From Edaphobacter sp. 12200R-103 (GTDB taxonomy: Bacteria; Acidobacteriota; Terriglobia; Terriglobales; Acidobacteriaceae), in the NCBI RefSeq assembly GCF_010093025.1, contig NZ_CP048114.1:1364001-1428000 (forward strand): a stretch of DNA of 64,000 nucleotides, in the 5' to 3' direction. A model generated the notes under the pieces. That model ran no database searches, was not told the DNA's origin, and saw only the letters and a program-made list of their open reading frames with translations. A program made the position numbers and the translations under genes. Below, piece by piece: positions 48,343 to 56,732 of the stretch. Positions within the stretch are counted from its first letter, which is position 1; the number at the start of each line of letters is the position of its first letter.

Positions 48343-48398
48343 GATACACTGTATCTGCCGGTGTAATGGTTTGAGAGCCGATCCGTCTTAGCAGATAC
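48343..48398 (+). promoter_or_regulatory. Palindrome GATACACTGTATC and third half-site before the Cys-rich gene
   Basis: GATACA-C-TGTATC (48343-48355) is a perfect 13-base palindrome; a third half-site GATAC and the inverted GTATCTGC / GCAGATAC pair (48351-48358 with 48391-48398) follow just upstream of the ATG at 48402. TACA...TGTA cores occur in CopY/BlaI-family operators, but there the two-base centre differs. The regulator is not in the window. Confidence 0.35.
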
Positions 48399-48401
48399 AA
48401 G

Positions 48402-48764
48402 ATGAGACATTCGTTTTCCAATCTGGTCGCTATACTTTGCCTTCTAGCCTTCACGGTCAGCTCGGCAATGTGCTTGACACCTGCAGTCCAGCCGACGGCA
48501 ACCATAAGCATGTCTAGTATGGGAGCAGCGGCGCATGCCTGCTGCCCAAGTCATGCACCGGTGGAGACTACCGCCTCAGAGTCATGCTGCACGGTGCATC
48601 ATCAGCCTGCATCTGTTAGTTTCGCCGCCGATGCGCATCAAACGGCTTTGACCATCCTGCCACTCGCTGGGCTTGTCCCAGACACAGCGTCTTCCTTTTC
48701 CAGAGTTGCCGGTCCCGCGGCTGTTCCTCTTCGCTTGCCTCCTCTTATCGCGCTACGAATCTGA
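48402..48764 (+). CDS. Small exported Cys/His-rich protein, unknown
   Basis: 120-residue protein. A Sec signal (NLVAILCLLAFTVSSAMCLTP) leads a polar domain containing two Cys-Cys pairs, AHACCPSHAPVET and SESCCTVHHQPASV. Those pairs near histidines suggest a metal-binding peptide, possibly copper. The next gene is a Met/His-rich outer-membrane-type protein, so metal handling is a reasonable idea, but no known family was recognised. ATG at 48402 comes 4 bases after a GATAC half-site. Confidence 0.6.
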   Translation: MRHSFSNLVAILCLLAFTVSSAMCLTPAVQPTATISMSSMGAAAHACCPSHAPVETTASESCCTVHHQPASVSFAADAHQTALTILPLAGLVPDTASSFSRVAGPAAVPLRLPPLIALRI

Positions 48765-48859
48765 TTCTCATCTCCGCATAAAGACCTGTCTGCCCCCGGC
48801 GTGCCTCATCGCGCGCGAAGCAGCTATCGCACAGTTTGATCTTTCAGGAGAAGAGATTC

Positions 48860-50293
48860 GTGAACCGCCTTCCTTACGCAAAATTTGCCACGTTCCTTAC
48901 AGCTTTTGTATTGCTTTTGTCCCCCGCCATCGCCCAGCAGGATCCGTCGATGCCCGGCATGCAGCACGACTCCGGTATGGCCGGGATGGACCACTCTCAC
49001 CACCCTGCTTCGTCGCCACCGATGCAGGGCATGATGATGATGCAGCCGAAGGATCTGATTGAAGCGCAGTTGAATCATCTGTCTTCAGGAACAACGGTCG
49101 AGCCGGCCTCGACCCCGATGTACATGATGATGGGGCATCACGGCGCCTGGATGTGGATGCTGCACGGTGAAGCCTTCATCACAGAGCTGCAACAGGAAGC
49201 TGCACAAACACCAGACGGTCGACGGGGCGGCGACAAAATTTTTTCCACCAACTGGATCATGCCGATGGCCATGCGTCGTCTTGGCCCTGGCCGGCTGACA
49301 TTGCGAGCGATGTTTTCGCTGGAGCCGGCTACGGTGAGCGGGCGGCAGTATCCCCTGCTCTTTCAGCAGGGGGAGACGGCATTTGGTGCTCCGATTGTCG
49401 ACGGGCAGCATCCACATAATTTCTTTATGGAAGTGGCTGCGCTCTATGATATTCGCCTCGGCGAGCACAGCCTTCTGAGTTTCTATGCGGCTCCGATCGG
49501 GGATCCTGCTGTTGGACCATCGGCATACCCGCACCGTATGTCCGCCTCGGAAAACCCGCTGGCAGCTCTGGGCCACCACCAGGAGGACTCTACCCACATT
49601 GCTTACAACGTGGTGACTGCAGCGGCGACCTGGCGATGGTTTCGCGTGGAGGGTTCGGGTTTCCATGGAGGTGAGCCGTCGGAGGGAAGATGGCAGTTTC
49701 AACCATCGTCGAACGGCCTGGCCATCGACAGCTACTCGACCCGCCTGACTGTGTCACCCACCCCCAACTGGACGGGACAATACTCCATCGCCCGAATCGC
49801 GAGTCCGGAGGCGCTTTATCCACACGAAGACCAGCACCGGCAGACAGCATCGATCATGTACAACCGTCCTTTCGGAGAGCGTGAGGCCAATGGACTGACG
49901 CGGGGCAACTGGTCGAACACGATTGTGTGGGGTCGTACGCGTTCCATCACCAACGGCCATGACGAGCACAAGATCAACAGCTATCTAGCAGAGTCACTGC
50001 TGAAGTTCGGCGGGAAGAACTATGCCTGGACCCGCATTGAAAATGCCGGACGGACGAGCGAGCTGCTTCTGCACCCCGGCCAGCCACTCCCGGCAGACTT
50101 TGAGGAAGAGCCCATCGGGCATGTGCAGGCTTACAGCTTCGGCTACGACCGTGACTTCCGGCTGGGGCGGCATCTGACGGCTGCACCGGGGGCGCAGTTC
50201 ACTACCTACAAGACCCCTGACGCGCTCCACGCGACCTATGGAGATCATCCGTGGGGTGTGGCAGCATTTGTCCGGCTCAGGATTGCGCGATGA
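48860..50293 (+). CDS. Met/His-rich outer-membrane-type protein, probably metal-related
   Basis: 477-residue protein with signal (VNRLPYAKFATFLTAFVLLLSPAIAQQ). The mature N-terminus is rich in Met and His: DPSMPGMQHDSGMAGMDHSHHPASSPPMQGMMMMQPKD, a composition known from copper-handling proteins. The remainder, with alternating aromatic/polar segments, multiple Trp and final VRLRIAR, looks like a beta barrel. The GTG at 48860 is preceded by AGGAG and heads the signal. It lies 95 bases after the Cys-rich gene. No CopA, CusA or oxidase gene is next to it, so copper is inference. Confidence 0.7.
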   Translation: MNRLPYAKFATFLTAFVLLLSPAIAQQDPSMPGMQHDSGMAGMDHSHHPASSPPMQGMMMMQPKDLIEAQLNHLSSGTTVEPASTPMYMMMGHHGAWMWMLHGEAFITELQQEAAQTPDGRRGGDKIFSTNWIMPMAMRRLGPGRLTLRAMFSLEPATVSGRQYPLLFQQGETAFGAPIVDGQHPHNFFMEVAALYDIRLGEHSLLSFYAAPIGDPAVGPSAYPHRMSASENPLAALGHHQEDSTHIAYNVVTAAATWRWFRVEGSGFHGGEPSEGRWQFQPSSNGLAIDSYSTRLTVSPTPNWTGQYSIARIASPEALYPHEDQHRQTASIMYNRPFGEREANGLTRGNWSNTIVWGRTRSITNGHDEHKINSYLAESLLKFGGKNYAWTRIENAGRTSELLLHPGQPLPADFEEEPIGHVQAYSFGYDRDFRLGRHLTAAPGAQFTTYKTPDALHATYGDHPWGVAAFVRLRIAR

Positions 50294-50327
50294 GTTTTAT
50301 TTTTCAACGCTCGGGATGTTGCGTGAA

Positions 50328-50392
50328 GACCGCAGATCCTTCGACTGCGCTTCTCGCGGTGAACCTGCGAGAAGCTCCGCTCAGAATGACAC
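50328..50392 (-). repeat. Dispersed intergenic repeat, full copy E (minus orientation)
   Basis: On the minus strand this reads GTGTCATTCTGAGCGGAG, then CTTCTCGCAGG...CGCGAGAAG as an inner hairpin, then CGCAGTCGAAGGATCTGCGG. It is in the gap before rdgB, with no gene between 50294 and 50465. Confidence 0.8.
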
Positions 50393-50465
50393 TTCTTCTT
50401 TAGAGATGAATTTTCATGCCCATCCTAGAGCTCGATGCAGGTCGGAGCAATGCTTGAATAGAGGG

Positions 50466-51113
50466 ATGACACTCTTCGTCGCCACCTCAAATCCGGGCAA
50501 GCTCCGCGACTTCGCCGCTGCGGCAGCCGAAGTCGCGGGCTTAAACATTCACATCGAGCCCCTTCCCGGTCTCGCGAACATTCCTGCGCCTCCGGAGAAT
50601 GAGCCTACGTTTCACGGCAATGCCTGCTCGAAGGCCATCTACTATTCGCTCCGAGCCCCGGGCATGCTGGTGCTGGCGGATGATTCCGGGCTGGAGGTGG
50701 ACGCTCTGGGAAGAGCGCCGGGGGTACGGTCCGCACGCTATGCGGAGGACGCCGGCTTCGCTCCCGCTGCGGATATGCCCATCGATGAGCGCAATAATGC
50801 CTACCTGCTCGATGCCCTCAAAGATGCGCCAGAAACAGACCGCAGTGCGCGATACCGTTGCGTGCTGGCAGCGGCAAAGGATGGCCGGATTCTTGCCACC
50901 GCCGACGGAACCGTCGAGGGCCAGGTCCTTGCAAAGCCACGTGGCAACTCCGGCTTTGGCTATGATCCGCTGTTTTTTCTTCCCGGAATGGGAAAGACGA
51001 TGGCGGAACTTGATGCTTCCACCAAACTGGCGTTCAGCCACCGTGGACGCGCCTTAAAGAAGCTGCTGGAAGAACACGGTTTGACGGTGGACCAGGAGAG
51101 TCCGATCACTTAA
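50466..51113 (+). CDS. rdgB: RdgB/HAM1-family non-canonical purine NTP pyrophosphatase
   Basis: Hydrolyses dITP, dXTP and XTP to keep damaged purines out of DNA. 215 residues. Motifs: FVATSNPGKLRDF at the N-terminus, then LADDSGLEVDALGRAPGVRSARYAED, the metal-binding Asp-Asp, and GFGYDPLFFLPGMGKTMAELDASTKLAFSHRGRALKKL at the C-terminus. The ATG at 50466 (MTLFVATSNPGK) is the family start; a frame from 50238 is an extension without match and runs over the repeat. GAGG lies immediately upstream. Confidence 0.94.
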   Translation: MTLFVATSNPGKLRDFAAAAAEVAGLNIHIEPLPGLANIPAPPENEPTFHGNACSKAIYYSLRAPGMLVLADDSGLEVDALGRAPGVRSARYAEDAGFAPAADMPIDERNNAYLLDALKDAPETDRSARYRCVLAAAKDGRILATADGTVEGQVLAKPRGNSGFGYDPLFFLPGMGKTMAELDASTKLAFSHRGRALKKLLEEHGLTVDQESPIT

Positions 51114-51141
51114 TCGCACAAGCTACCCGATAATCGCACAA
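51111..51141 (+). repeat. Direct repeat TAATCGCACAA, 20 bases apart, before sdhC
   Basis: TAATCGCACAA occurs at 51111-51121 (overlapping the rdgB stop) and again at 51131-51141. Twenty bases apart places both on about the same helix face, so a paired protein site is possible. TATAAC at 51167 could be a -10. Nothing else in the 51114-51246 gap. Confidence 0.3.
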
Positions 51142-51246
51142 AAAGTCCTTGATTTCTTGACGCTGGTATAACCGGAGCGGAATAATCAGCCTGCTGCAGA
51201 AATCCAGATGCAGCCGTACTCCCAACGACTTTCAAGGAGTTTTGCC

Positions 51247-52053
51247 ATGGCAACTGCCGCACCGCCAGCCCCTCCTGCCACTCCGCCTCTTCGCGGTGTG
51301 CAACCGCTTCGTGCTGGCCAAGGGCACTCCTTCTTTTGGCGCAAGCTGCACTCCCTGACGGGCATCGTACCGATCGGCGCCTTTCTGATTGAGCATATTG
51401 TCTCTAACTTCGAGGCCATCAACGGGCCCCTTGCGTACGCGCAGCAGGTTAAGTTTCTGAATAGCCTGCCTTTGGTTCGCCTGCTGGAGTGGGCATTCAT
51501 CTTTATCCCGCTGGCGTACCACGCCGGCTACGGCGTCTTCATAGCTGTGCGTGGCCGCTCGAACGTGAATGTCTATCCCTGGTCGGGCAACCGGATGTAT
51601 GTCATCCAGCGCATTACCGGGATTATCGCGCTCCTTTATATAGTCCAGCATCTCTGGCGCCAGCGTTTTACGGGAGTCATGCTGCCGGAGCATCCCGGCG
51701 CCGCCTTCCACAAGGTGCAGATGGAGCTTCACAACCCCTGGATGCTGGCAATCTATGTCATCGCGATGATAGCCACGACGTGGCACTTCGCCTACGGAGT
51801 CTGGCTGTTTGCCGCGAAGTGGGGTATCACGCCGGGAGATAAGGCTCGCAAGCGCTTCGGCTATGTCTGTGCCGTGGGCGGCGCGGGGCTGTGCCTACTA
51901 GGCCTGATCAGCATCTGGGCCTTCGTCGGTCCCAAGTACGCCAACGCCCCGGAAGATGTGATGCCAGCGCAGCCGCCTGGAGTAACGATGCCTGCTCCCC
52001 AGAATCCTGTTCCCGGCTCAACCAACACCGAGCCCTCCAGCCTGCAACGCTAG
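51247..52053 (+). CDS. sdhC: Succinate dehydrogenase cytochrome b subunit
   Basis: 268-residue membrane anchor of the SdhC cytochrome b558 type, with five helices and heme-ligand histidines in FFWRKLHSLTGIVPIGAFLIEHIVSNF, YHAGYGVFIAV and WHFAYGVWLFAAKWG. It is found in the one-anchor-subunit form of succinate:quinone reductase (type B). The N-terminus MATAAPPAPPATPPL and the C-terminus ENSTEPSSLQR-like tail are Pro/Ala-rich. The ATG at 51247 has AAGGAG about 8 bases upstream, so it is preferred to the ATG at 51208. Confidence 0.92.
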   Translation: MATAAPPAPPATPPLRGVQPLRAGQGHSFFWRKLHSLTGIVPIGAFLIEHIVSNFEAINGPLAYAQQVKFLNSLPLVRLLEWAFIFIPLAYHAGYGVFIAVRGRSNVNVYPWSGNRMYVIQRITGIIALLYIVQHLWRQRFTGVMLPEHPGAAFHKVQMELHNPWMLAIYVIAMIATTWHFAYGVWLFAAKWGITPGDKARKRFGYVCAVGGAGLCLLGLISIWAFVGPKYANAPEDVMPAQPPGVTMPAPQNPVPGSTNTEPSSLQR

Positions 52054-52073
52054 GAAAGGTCACGTAAAACGAC

Positions 52074-53849
52074 ATGGCAGCAGCAACCCCGAGAATTGTA
52101 GTTGTAGGCGGCGGACTCGCCGGCCTCTCCGCCGTCATCAAGATCGCCGAAGCGGGAGGCAAGGTTGACCTCTTCTCCATCGTGCCGGTGAAGCGCTCGC
52201 ATTCGGTCTGCGCACAGGGCGGCATCAACTCAGCCAAGAACCTGAAGGGCGAAGGCGACAGCCCCTGGGCTCACTTTGACGACACCATCTATGGCGGCGA
52301 CTTTCTGGCCAACCAGACGCCGGTCAAGCAGATGTGCGAGCAGGGTCCTGGAATCATCGACCTGCTCGACCGCATGGGCGTGCCCTTCAACCGGACACCC
52401 GAGGGGCTGTTGGACTTTCGCCGGTTCGGCGGAACGTTGTTCAATCGGACAGCCTTTGCCGGAGCCACGACCGGGCAGCAGCTGCTCTACGCACTCGACG
52501 AACAGGTACGCCGCTACGAGTCCGAAGGCAAGGTCACGAAGTACGAGGGGTGGGAGTTCCTGTCCTCCGTACTCGATTCCAAGGGCATCTGCCGCGGCAT
52601 CTGCGCGATGGACCTGCGCACGATGGAGCTGCGCACCTTCCCGGCGGACGCCATCATCATCTGCACTGGCGGCAACGGAGCCATCTTCGGAAAGTCGACG
52701 AACTCCGTCGTCTGCACCGGATCGGCTCAGTCGGCCCTGTATCAGCAGGGCGCCTACTATGCGAATGGCGAGTTCATCCAGGTGCATCCGACGGCGATTC
52801 CGGGCGAGGACAAGCTGCGCCTGATGTCGGAGTCGGCCCGCGGTGAGGGCGGCCGCGTCTGGGTCCCCAAGGACAAGAACGACAAGCGCGCCTCGCAGTC
52901 GATTCCGGAGTCGGATCGCTGGTACTTCCTCGAAGAGTGGTATCCGAAGTACGGCAACCTGGTTCCACGCGACGTCGCTACCCGCGCCATCTTCAAGGTG
53001 GTCTACGAGCACGGCATGGGAATCGACGGACAGCCGATGGTATATCTGGATGTCTCCCACCTGTCTCCGGAGCGGCAGCACAAGCTCGAGGGAATCCTCG
53101 AGATCTACGAGAAGTTTGTGGGCGACGATCCCCGCAAGGTTCCCATGAAGATCTTCCCCGGCATGCACTACACCATGGGCGGCCTGTGGGTGGATTTCAA
53201 CCAGCAGACCAATATCCCCGGAGTCTTCGCGGCGGGTGAGGCAGACTACTCGATCCACGGAGCAAATCGTCTCGGTGCGAACTCCCTGCTCTCCTGCATC
53301 TACGGTGGATTTGTGGCCGGGCCGCAGGCGATGCAGTATGCAAAGTCATTGACGGCGATCGAGGGCGACGGCGGTCACGCGGCCGAGTTGCAGCGCCAGA
53401 AGGAATACAACGACGTTCTGCTGAAGAATCCGGGTACCGAGAACCCCTTCAAGATCTGGCGCGAGCTTGGTGAGACGATGACCAAGCACGCCACCATCAT
53501 CCGGTATAACGCCGGTCTGGATGAGGCGGACGCCAAGATCGTTGAGCTGCAGCAGCGTTACCGGAACATCAATCTCTCCGATAAGAGCCAGTGGGCGAAC
53601 ACGAGCTTTGCCTTTGCCCGGCAGCTCTATAACATGCTGGAGTTGGCGAGGGTAATCGTGCAGGGTGCTCGGCTTCGGGACGAGTCCCGAGGAGCGCACT
53701 ACAAGCCGGACTTCCCGGAGCGCAACGACGAAAGGTTCCTGAAGACGACCAAGGCGAGCTTTGTGAGCGGCGCGCCGAAGTTCGAGTACGAGGACATCGA
53801 TATTCAGTTCATCCCACCCAGGCCGCGGCGCTACGACGCCACTGCCTAG
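52074..53849 (+). CDS. sdhA: Succinate dehydrogenase flavoprotein subunit
   Basis: 591-residue FAD subunit that oxidises succinate. The FAD Rossmann start is PRIVVVGGGLAGLSAVIKIAEAG, followed by KRSHSVCAQGGINSAKN, the covalent-flavin His-Ser region. The active-site region shows HPTAIPGEDKLRLMSESARGEGGRVWVP, and PGMHYTMGGLWVDFNQQTNIPGVFAAGEADYSIHGANRLGANSLLSCIYGG is the conserved C-terminal flavin and substrate area. It is 20 bases behind sdhC. The iron-sulfur partner sdhB is at 55393, separated by a small unknown gene and an acyltransferase. Confidence 0.95.
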   Translation: MAAATPRIVVVGGGLAGLSAVIKIAEAGGKVDLFSIVPVKRSHSVCAQGGINSAKNLKGEGDSPWAHFDDTIYGGDFLANQTPVKQMCEQGPGIIDLLDRMGVPFNRTPEGLLDFRRFGGTLFNRTAFAGATTGQQLLYALDEQVRRYESEGKVTKYEGWEFLSSVLDSKGICRGICAMDLRTMELRTFPADAIIICTGGNGAIFGKSTNSVVCTGSAQSALYQQGAYYANGEFIQVHPTAIPGEDKLRLMSESARGEGGRVWVPKDKNDKRASQSIPESDRWYFLEEWYPKYGNLVPRDVATRAIFKVVYEHGMGIDGQPMVYLDVSHLSPERQHKLEGILEIYEKFVGDDPRKVPMKIFPGMHYTMGGLWVDFNQQTNIPGVFAAGEADYSIHGANRLGANSLLSCIYGGFVAGPQAMQYAKSLTAIEGDGGHAAELQRQKEYNDVLLKNPGTENPFKIWRELGETMTKHATIIRYNAGLDEADAKIVELQQRYRNINLSDKSQWANTSFAFARQLYNMLELARVIVQGARLRDESRGAHYKPDFPERNDERFLKTTKASFVSGAPKFEYEDIDIQFIPPRPRRYDATA

Positions 53850-54044
53850 TGAATGAGAAAACCTGGCCTCTACCTCGCAGATTTGTAAAGAGATAAAAAT
53901 GACCAGGCTATGAGGAGTTTGGCAACAGGACAGGAAAGCAGGCCTGGGGAAGAACGTTCTCCCCCAGGATGACAAAGAACCCGGATATGCAGCCAGATAC
54001 CTTCACAATCCGTTTGCGGCATCTAACCGGGCATGAACGCGACA

Positions 54045-54248
54045 ATGTCCAACTTCTTTGTCTTCTTCGTTCTTCCGGCGATCTTTGTCGGAATCTGGAC
54101 CTACATCATTCTGTACAACCGCAGCGTGAGGAAGAGAATTCATCAAATCGAGGCCTCTGGCCGGCATCTGACCTGCATGGAAGAAGGCATCTCTCTGGTT
54201 ACGCAGGAGAAAGAGCACTCCGGCAAGACCGGAAGCATCATCGTCTGA
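54045..54248 (+). CDS. Small one-helix membrane protein, unknown
   Basis: 67-residue product from MSNFFVFFVLPAIFVGIWTYIILYNRSVRKRIHQIE: a single N-terminal membrane helix, then a polar cytoplasmic tail. Codon use looks like coding sequence (G or C mostly third), but no clear ribosome site was found and the ATG could be at 54033. It sits in the 530-base gap between sdhA and the acyltransferase. Not recognised. The rest of that gap, 53850-54032 and 54249-54378, shows no gene. Confidence 0.45.
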   Translation: MSNFFVFFVLPAIFVGIWTYIILYNRSVRKRIHQIEASGRHLTCMEEGISLVTQEKEHSGKTGSIIV

Positions 54249-54378
54249 ATAGCCGCGGTCGAAGACTCCTCACCGTGCCGGAGGGAATGCCTGTTTTCTC
54301 ACTGCATATGCGCGGCTTCCCGGTATCTTATTTTCCAGCTGTGACTTATCGCAGAAGTGCGACTCAGATGGGTGGCTT

Positions 54379-55380
54379 ATGAGTCGCGGTCGCGAGAATA
54401 ACTTCGACATTCTCCGCCTGACACTGGCGGTACTTGTTGTTCTGTTTCATGTCGGGCACCTCAGCGGGAATCCCCTGTTTGATCCTCTCCCGCGCTATTT
54501 CAGCGGGCACCTGGCGGTCGAGGGATTTTTTGCGATCTCCGGCTTCCTGATCTTCGCCAGCTACGAGCGCTCCTCCTCTCTTCAGGACTACTTCATCAAG
54601 CGGGCTGCACGCATTCTGCCCGGCTATTGGCTATCGACGGCGCTCTGCCTGGCCATTGCGTTTTATTACGGCAGCTTCCACGTCGGCAAATTCCTTTTTG
54701 CCAATCTGACCTTCGCCAACTTCCTTGCAGGGGACATTCCGGGAGTATTTGAGAAGAACCCGATGACCGGGATGAACGGGGCGCTGTGGACGATCAAGAT
54801 TGAGGTGATGTTCTACATTCTGGTTCCCGCGATTGTCTGGCTTTGCCGTCGCCTGAACCGGGATGCGGTCCTGTGGACCCTCTTTGTGCTCTCGATCATC
54901 TACCGGGTCGCCATGGCGGACCACAACACGTATGCGCTTCAACTCCCCGGTCAGCTCTCATTCTTCATGATCGGGGCGCTGATCCACTATCACCTGCGTT
55001 TCTTTGAAGAGCACGGAAAGTGGCTGACGGTGGCCGCGGTTCTGCTTTATCTTGGCCATGTGATGACGGGCTGGTTTGCTCTTCGCCCCGCAGCTATTGC
55101 CACACTCACCTTGAGCGTGTCCCTTCTATTCCCAACGATCAAGGGGCCGACACGCTGGGGAGACTTCTCCTATGGGATCTATGTTCTGCACTGGCCCATC
55201 ATCCAAATGTTTGTGGCCGCAGGCCTTTATCGAACTCATCCATGGACTGCGCTGACTCTTTCATGCCTTACCATCGCCATCGCAGCCGTATTTTCATGGT
55301 TTGTGATTGAAAAACCATCTCTCGCATTTGCACATTCGCGGCGAATTAAAAATCGCTATCCCGCCGTTACCCCAAGTTAA
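54379..55380 (+). CDS. Acyltransferase family 3 membrane protein (OafA/YrhL type)
   Basis: 333-residue integral membrane O-acyltransferase with about ten helices. The N-terminus NNFDILRLTLAVLVVLFHVGHLSG contains the conserved Asp/Arg and His of the Acyl_transf_3 fold, and GHLAVEGFFAISGFLIFASYERSSSLQDYFIKRAARILPGYWLS continues it. The late FSYGIYVLHWPIIQMF is the last typical motif. Such enzymes acylate surface sugars. Unusually it lies between sdhA and sdhB, on the same strand, 12 bases before the sdhB start. Function within this cluster is unknown. Confidence 0.92.
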   Translation: MSRGRENNFDILRLTLAVLVVLFHVGHLSGNPLFDPLPRYFSGHLAVEGFFAISGFLIFASYERSSSLQDYFIKRAARILPGYWLSTALCLAIAFYYGSFHVGKFLFANLTFANFLAGDIPGVFEKNPMTGMNGALWTIKIEVMFYILVPAIVWLCRRLNRDAVLWTLFVLSIIYRVAMADHNTYALQLPGQLSFFMIGALIHYHLRFFEEHGKWLTVAAVLLYLGHVMTGWFALRPAAIATLTLSVSLLFPTIKGPTRWGDFSYGIYVLHWPIIQMFVAAGLYRTHPWTALTLSCLTIAIAAVFSWFVIEKPSLAFAHSRRIKNRYPAVTPS

Positions 55381-55392
55381 GGAAACGAAGCC

Positions 55393-56139
55393 ATGCCAAG
55401 CACAATCAAAGTCGAGATCAAGCGCCAAGCCACCCCTGATTCCGCTCCTTTCACGGAGAAGTTTGAGATTCCCTATCGCCCGGGCATGAACATTACATCC
55501 CTGCTTGGCGAGATTGCGCTTAATCCCACCGACGTCAGCGGCAAGGCGACGACGCCGGTCACCTACGACTCCAACTGCCTGGAAGAGATCTGCGGATCAT
55601 GCGCCATGCTGATTAATGGAAAGGCGCGCATGGCCTGCTCGGCCCTGGTCGACAAGCTGGAGCAGCCGATCACGCTGGCTCCTCTCTCGAAGTTCCCGGT
55701 GGTTCGCGATCTTGCAGTCGATCGCTCCGTGCTGTTTGAGAATCTGAAGAAGGTGAAGGCGTGGGTGCCGATCGATGGCACGTACGATCTCGGATCCGGC
55801 CCCAGACAATTCCCGCAGGTTCAGGAGCAGCGCTATCCGCTTTCGAACTGCATCTCCTGCTGCTGCTGCATGGAGGTCTGCCCCCAGTTCAACGACGTCA
55901 CCAACTTCGTCGGTGCGGCGACCATCGCCCAGACCAAGCTGTTCAATCTCGACCCTGCCGGAGCTGTGCTGGCGGAAGATCGGCTGCGCGCGCTTGCTGG
56001 AGATGGCGGTATCCAGGAGTGCAGCTTTGCCCAGAATTGTGTCATGACCTGTCCGAAGGAACTCCCCCTGACCGAGGCGATCAGCGATATGGAACGTGAT
56101 GTCTTCGTCCAACAGGTCAAAGATATGTTTACCCGCTAG
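55393..56139 (+). CDS. sdhB: Succinate dehydrogenase iron-sulfur subunit
   Basis: 248-residue subunit that passes electrons from the flavin to quinone. The [2Fe-2S] motif is in SNCLEEICGSCAMLINGKARMAC; the [4Fe-4S] and [3Fe-4S] ligands are in LSNCISCCCCMEVCPQFN and CSFAQNCVMTCPKELPLTEA. The tetracysteine run CISCCCCMEVC is a little richer in Cys than usual. It follows the acyltransferase by 12 bases and completes the sdhCAB set. Confidence 0.95.
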   Translation: MPSTIKVEIKRQATPDSAPFTEKFEIPYRPGMNITSLLGEIALNPTDVSGKATTPVTYDSNCLEEICGSCAMLINGKARMACSALVDKLEQPITLAPLSKFPVVRDLAVDRSVLFENLKKVKAWVPIDGTYDLGSGPRQFPQVQEQRYPLSNCISCCCCMEVCPQFNDVTNFVGAATIAQTKLFNLDPAGAVLAEDRLRALAGDGGIQECSFAQNCVMTCPKELPLTEAISDMERDVFVQQVKDMFTR

Positions 56140-56278
56140 TTCACGCTTTTGCGAGAAAGCGGTCACGGGCCGATGCCAACTGGCATTGGTCCTTTTCTTT
56201 GCATTGAAAACTCGAAGATCGTCCGCAGCGAGCATCTTATGCGGGGAATGATCTAAATTGATCTCAAGGAGATTCCCT

Positions 56279-56674
56279 ATGATTCAGCTTGCAGACGCGC
56301 GGAGGATTATTGCCGCTGCCCAGAAGAAGGCCGAAGAGATTGGCCAACCCATGAACGTTGCCGTGGTCGATGAGGGCGGAAACCTCCTTGCATTCGAGCG
56401 TATGGCGAACGCCTGGCTTGGTTCCATCGATATTTCGATCAAAAAGGCGTGGACTTCGCGCGCTTTCGATATTGAGACCCAAGATCTTGCAAAGCATTCG
56501 CAATCGGGGGACCAGTTCTTCGGAATCCACGTCTCGAACGACTGCAAGGTGATGATCTTTGCCGGCGGCATCCCACTCAAAAAGGACGGCAAAGTTGTAG
56601 GAGGGGTTGGCGTGAGCGGTGGCAGCGGAAAGCAGGACCAGACAGTGGCTGAAGCCGGTGCAGCGGCGTTCTGA
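56279..56674 (+). CDS. GlcG/HbpS family protein (DUF336)
   Basis: 131-residue member of the GlcG/HbpS fold, which in some bacteria binds heme and in others is unexplained. Family blocks are MIQLADARRIIAAAQKKAEEIGQPMNVAVVDEGGNLLAFERM, then IFAGGIPLKKDGKVVGGVGVSGGSGKQDQTVAEAGAAAF. The ATG at 56279 has AAGGAG about 7 bases upstream; an earlier TTG is not needed. No signal peptide, so cytoplasmic. A clear terminator follows. Confidence 0.9.
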   Translation: MIQLADARRIIAAAQKKAEEIGQPMNVAVVDEGGNLLAFERMANAWLGSIDISIKKAWTSRAFDIETQDLAKHSQSGDQFFGIHVSNDCKVMIFAGGIPLKKDGKVVGGVGVSGGSGKQDQTVAEAGAAAF

Positions 56675-56680
56675 AATGGA

Positions 56681-56709
56681 AAGGGCTCTCTCACGAGAGC
56701 CCTTTTGTT
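56681..56709 (+). terminator. Rho-independent terminator after the GlcG/HbpS gene
   Basis: AAGGGCTCTC (56681-56690) pairs with GAGAGCCCTT (56695-56704) over a 4-base loop, followed by TTGTT. It may act on both the GlcG gene and the small gene that converges on it from the right. Confidence 0.75.
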
Positions 56710-56732
56710 ATCCGGATCTTGGGACGATCAGA

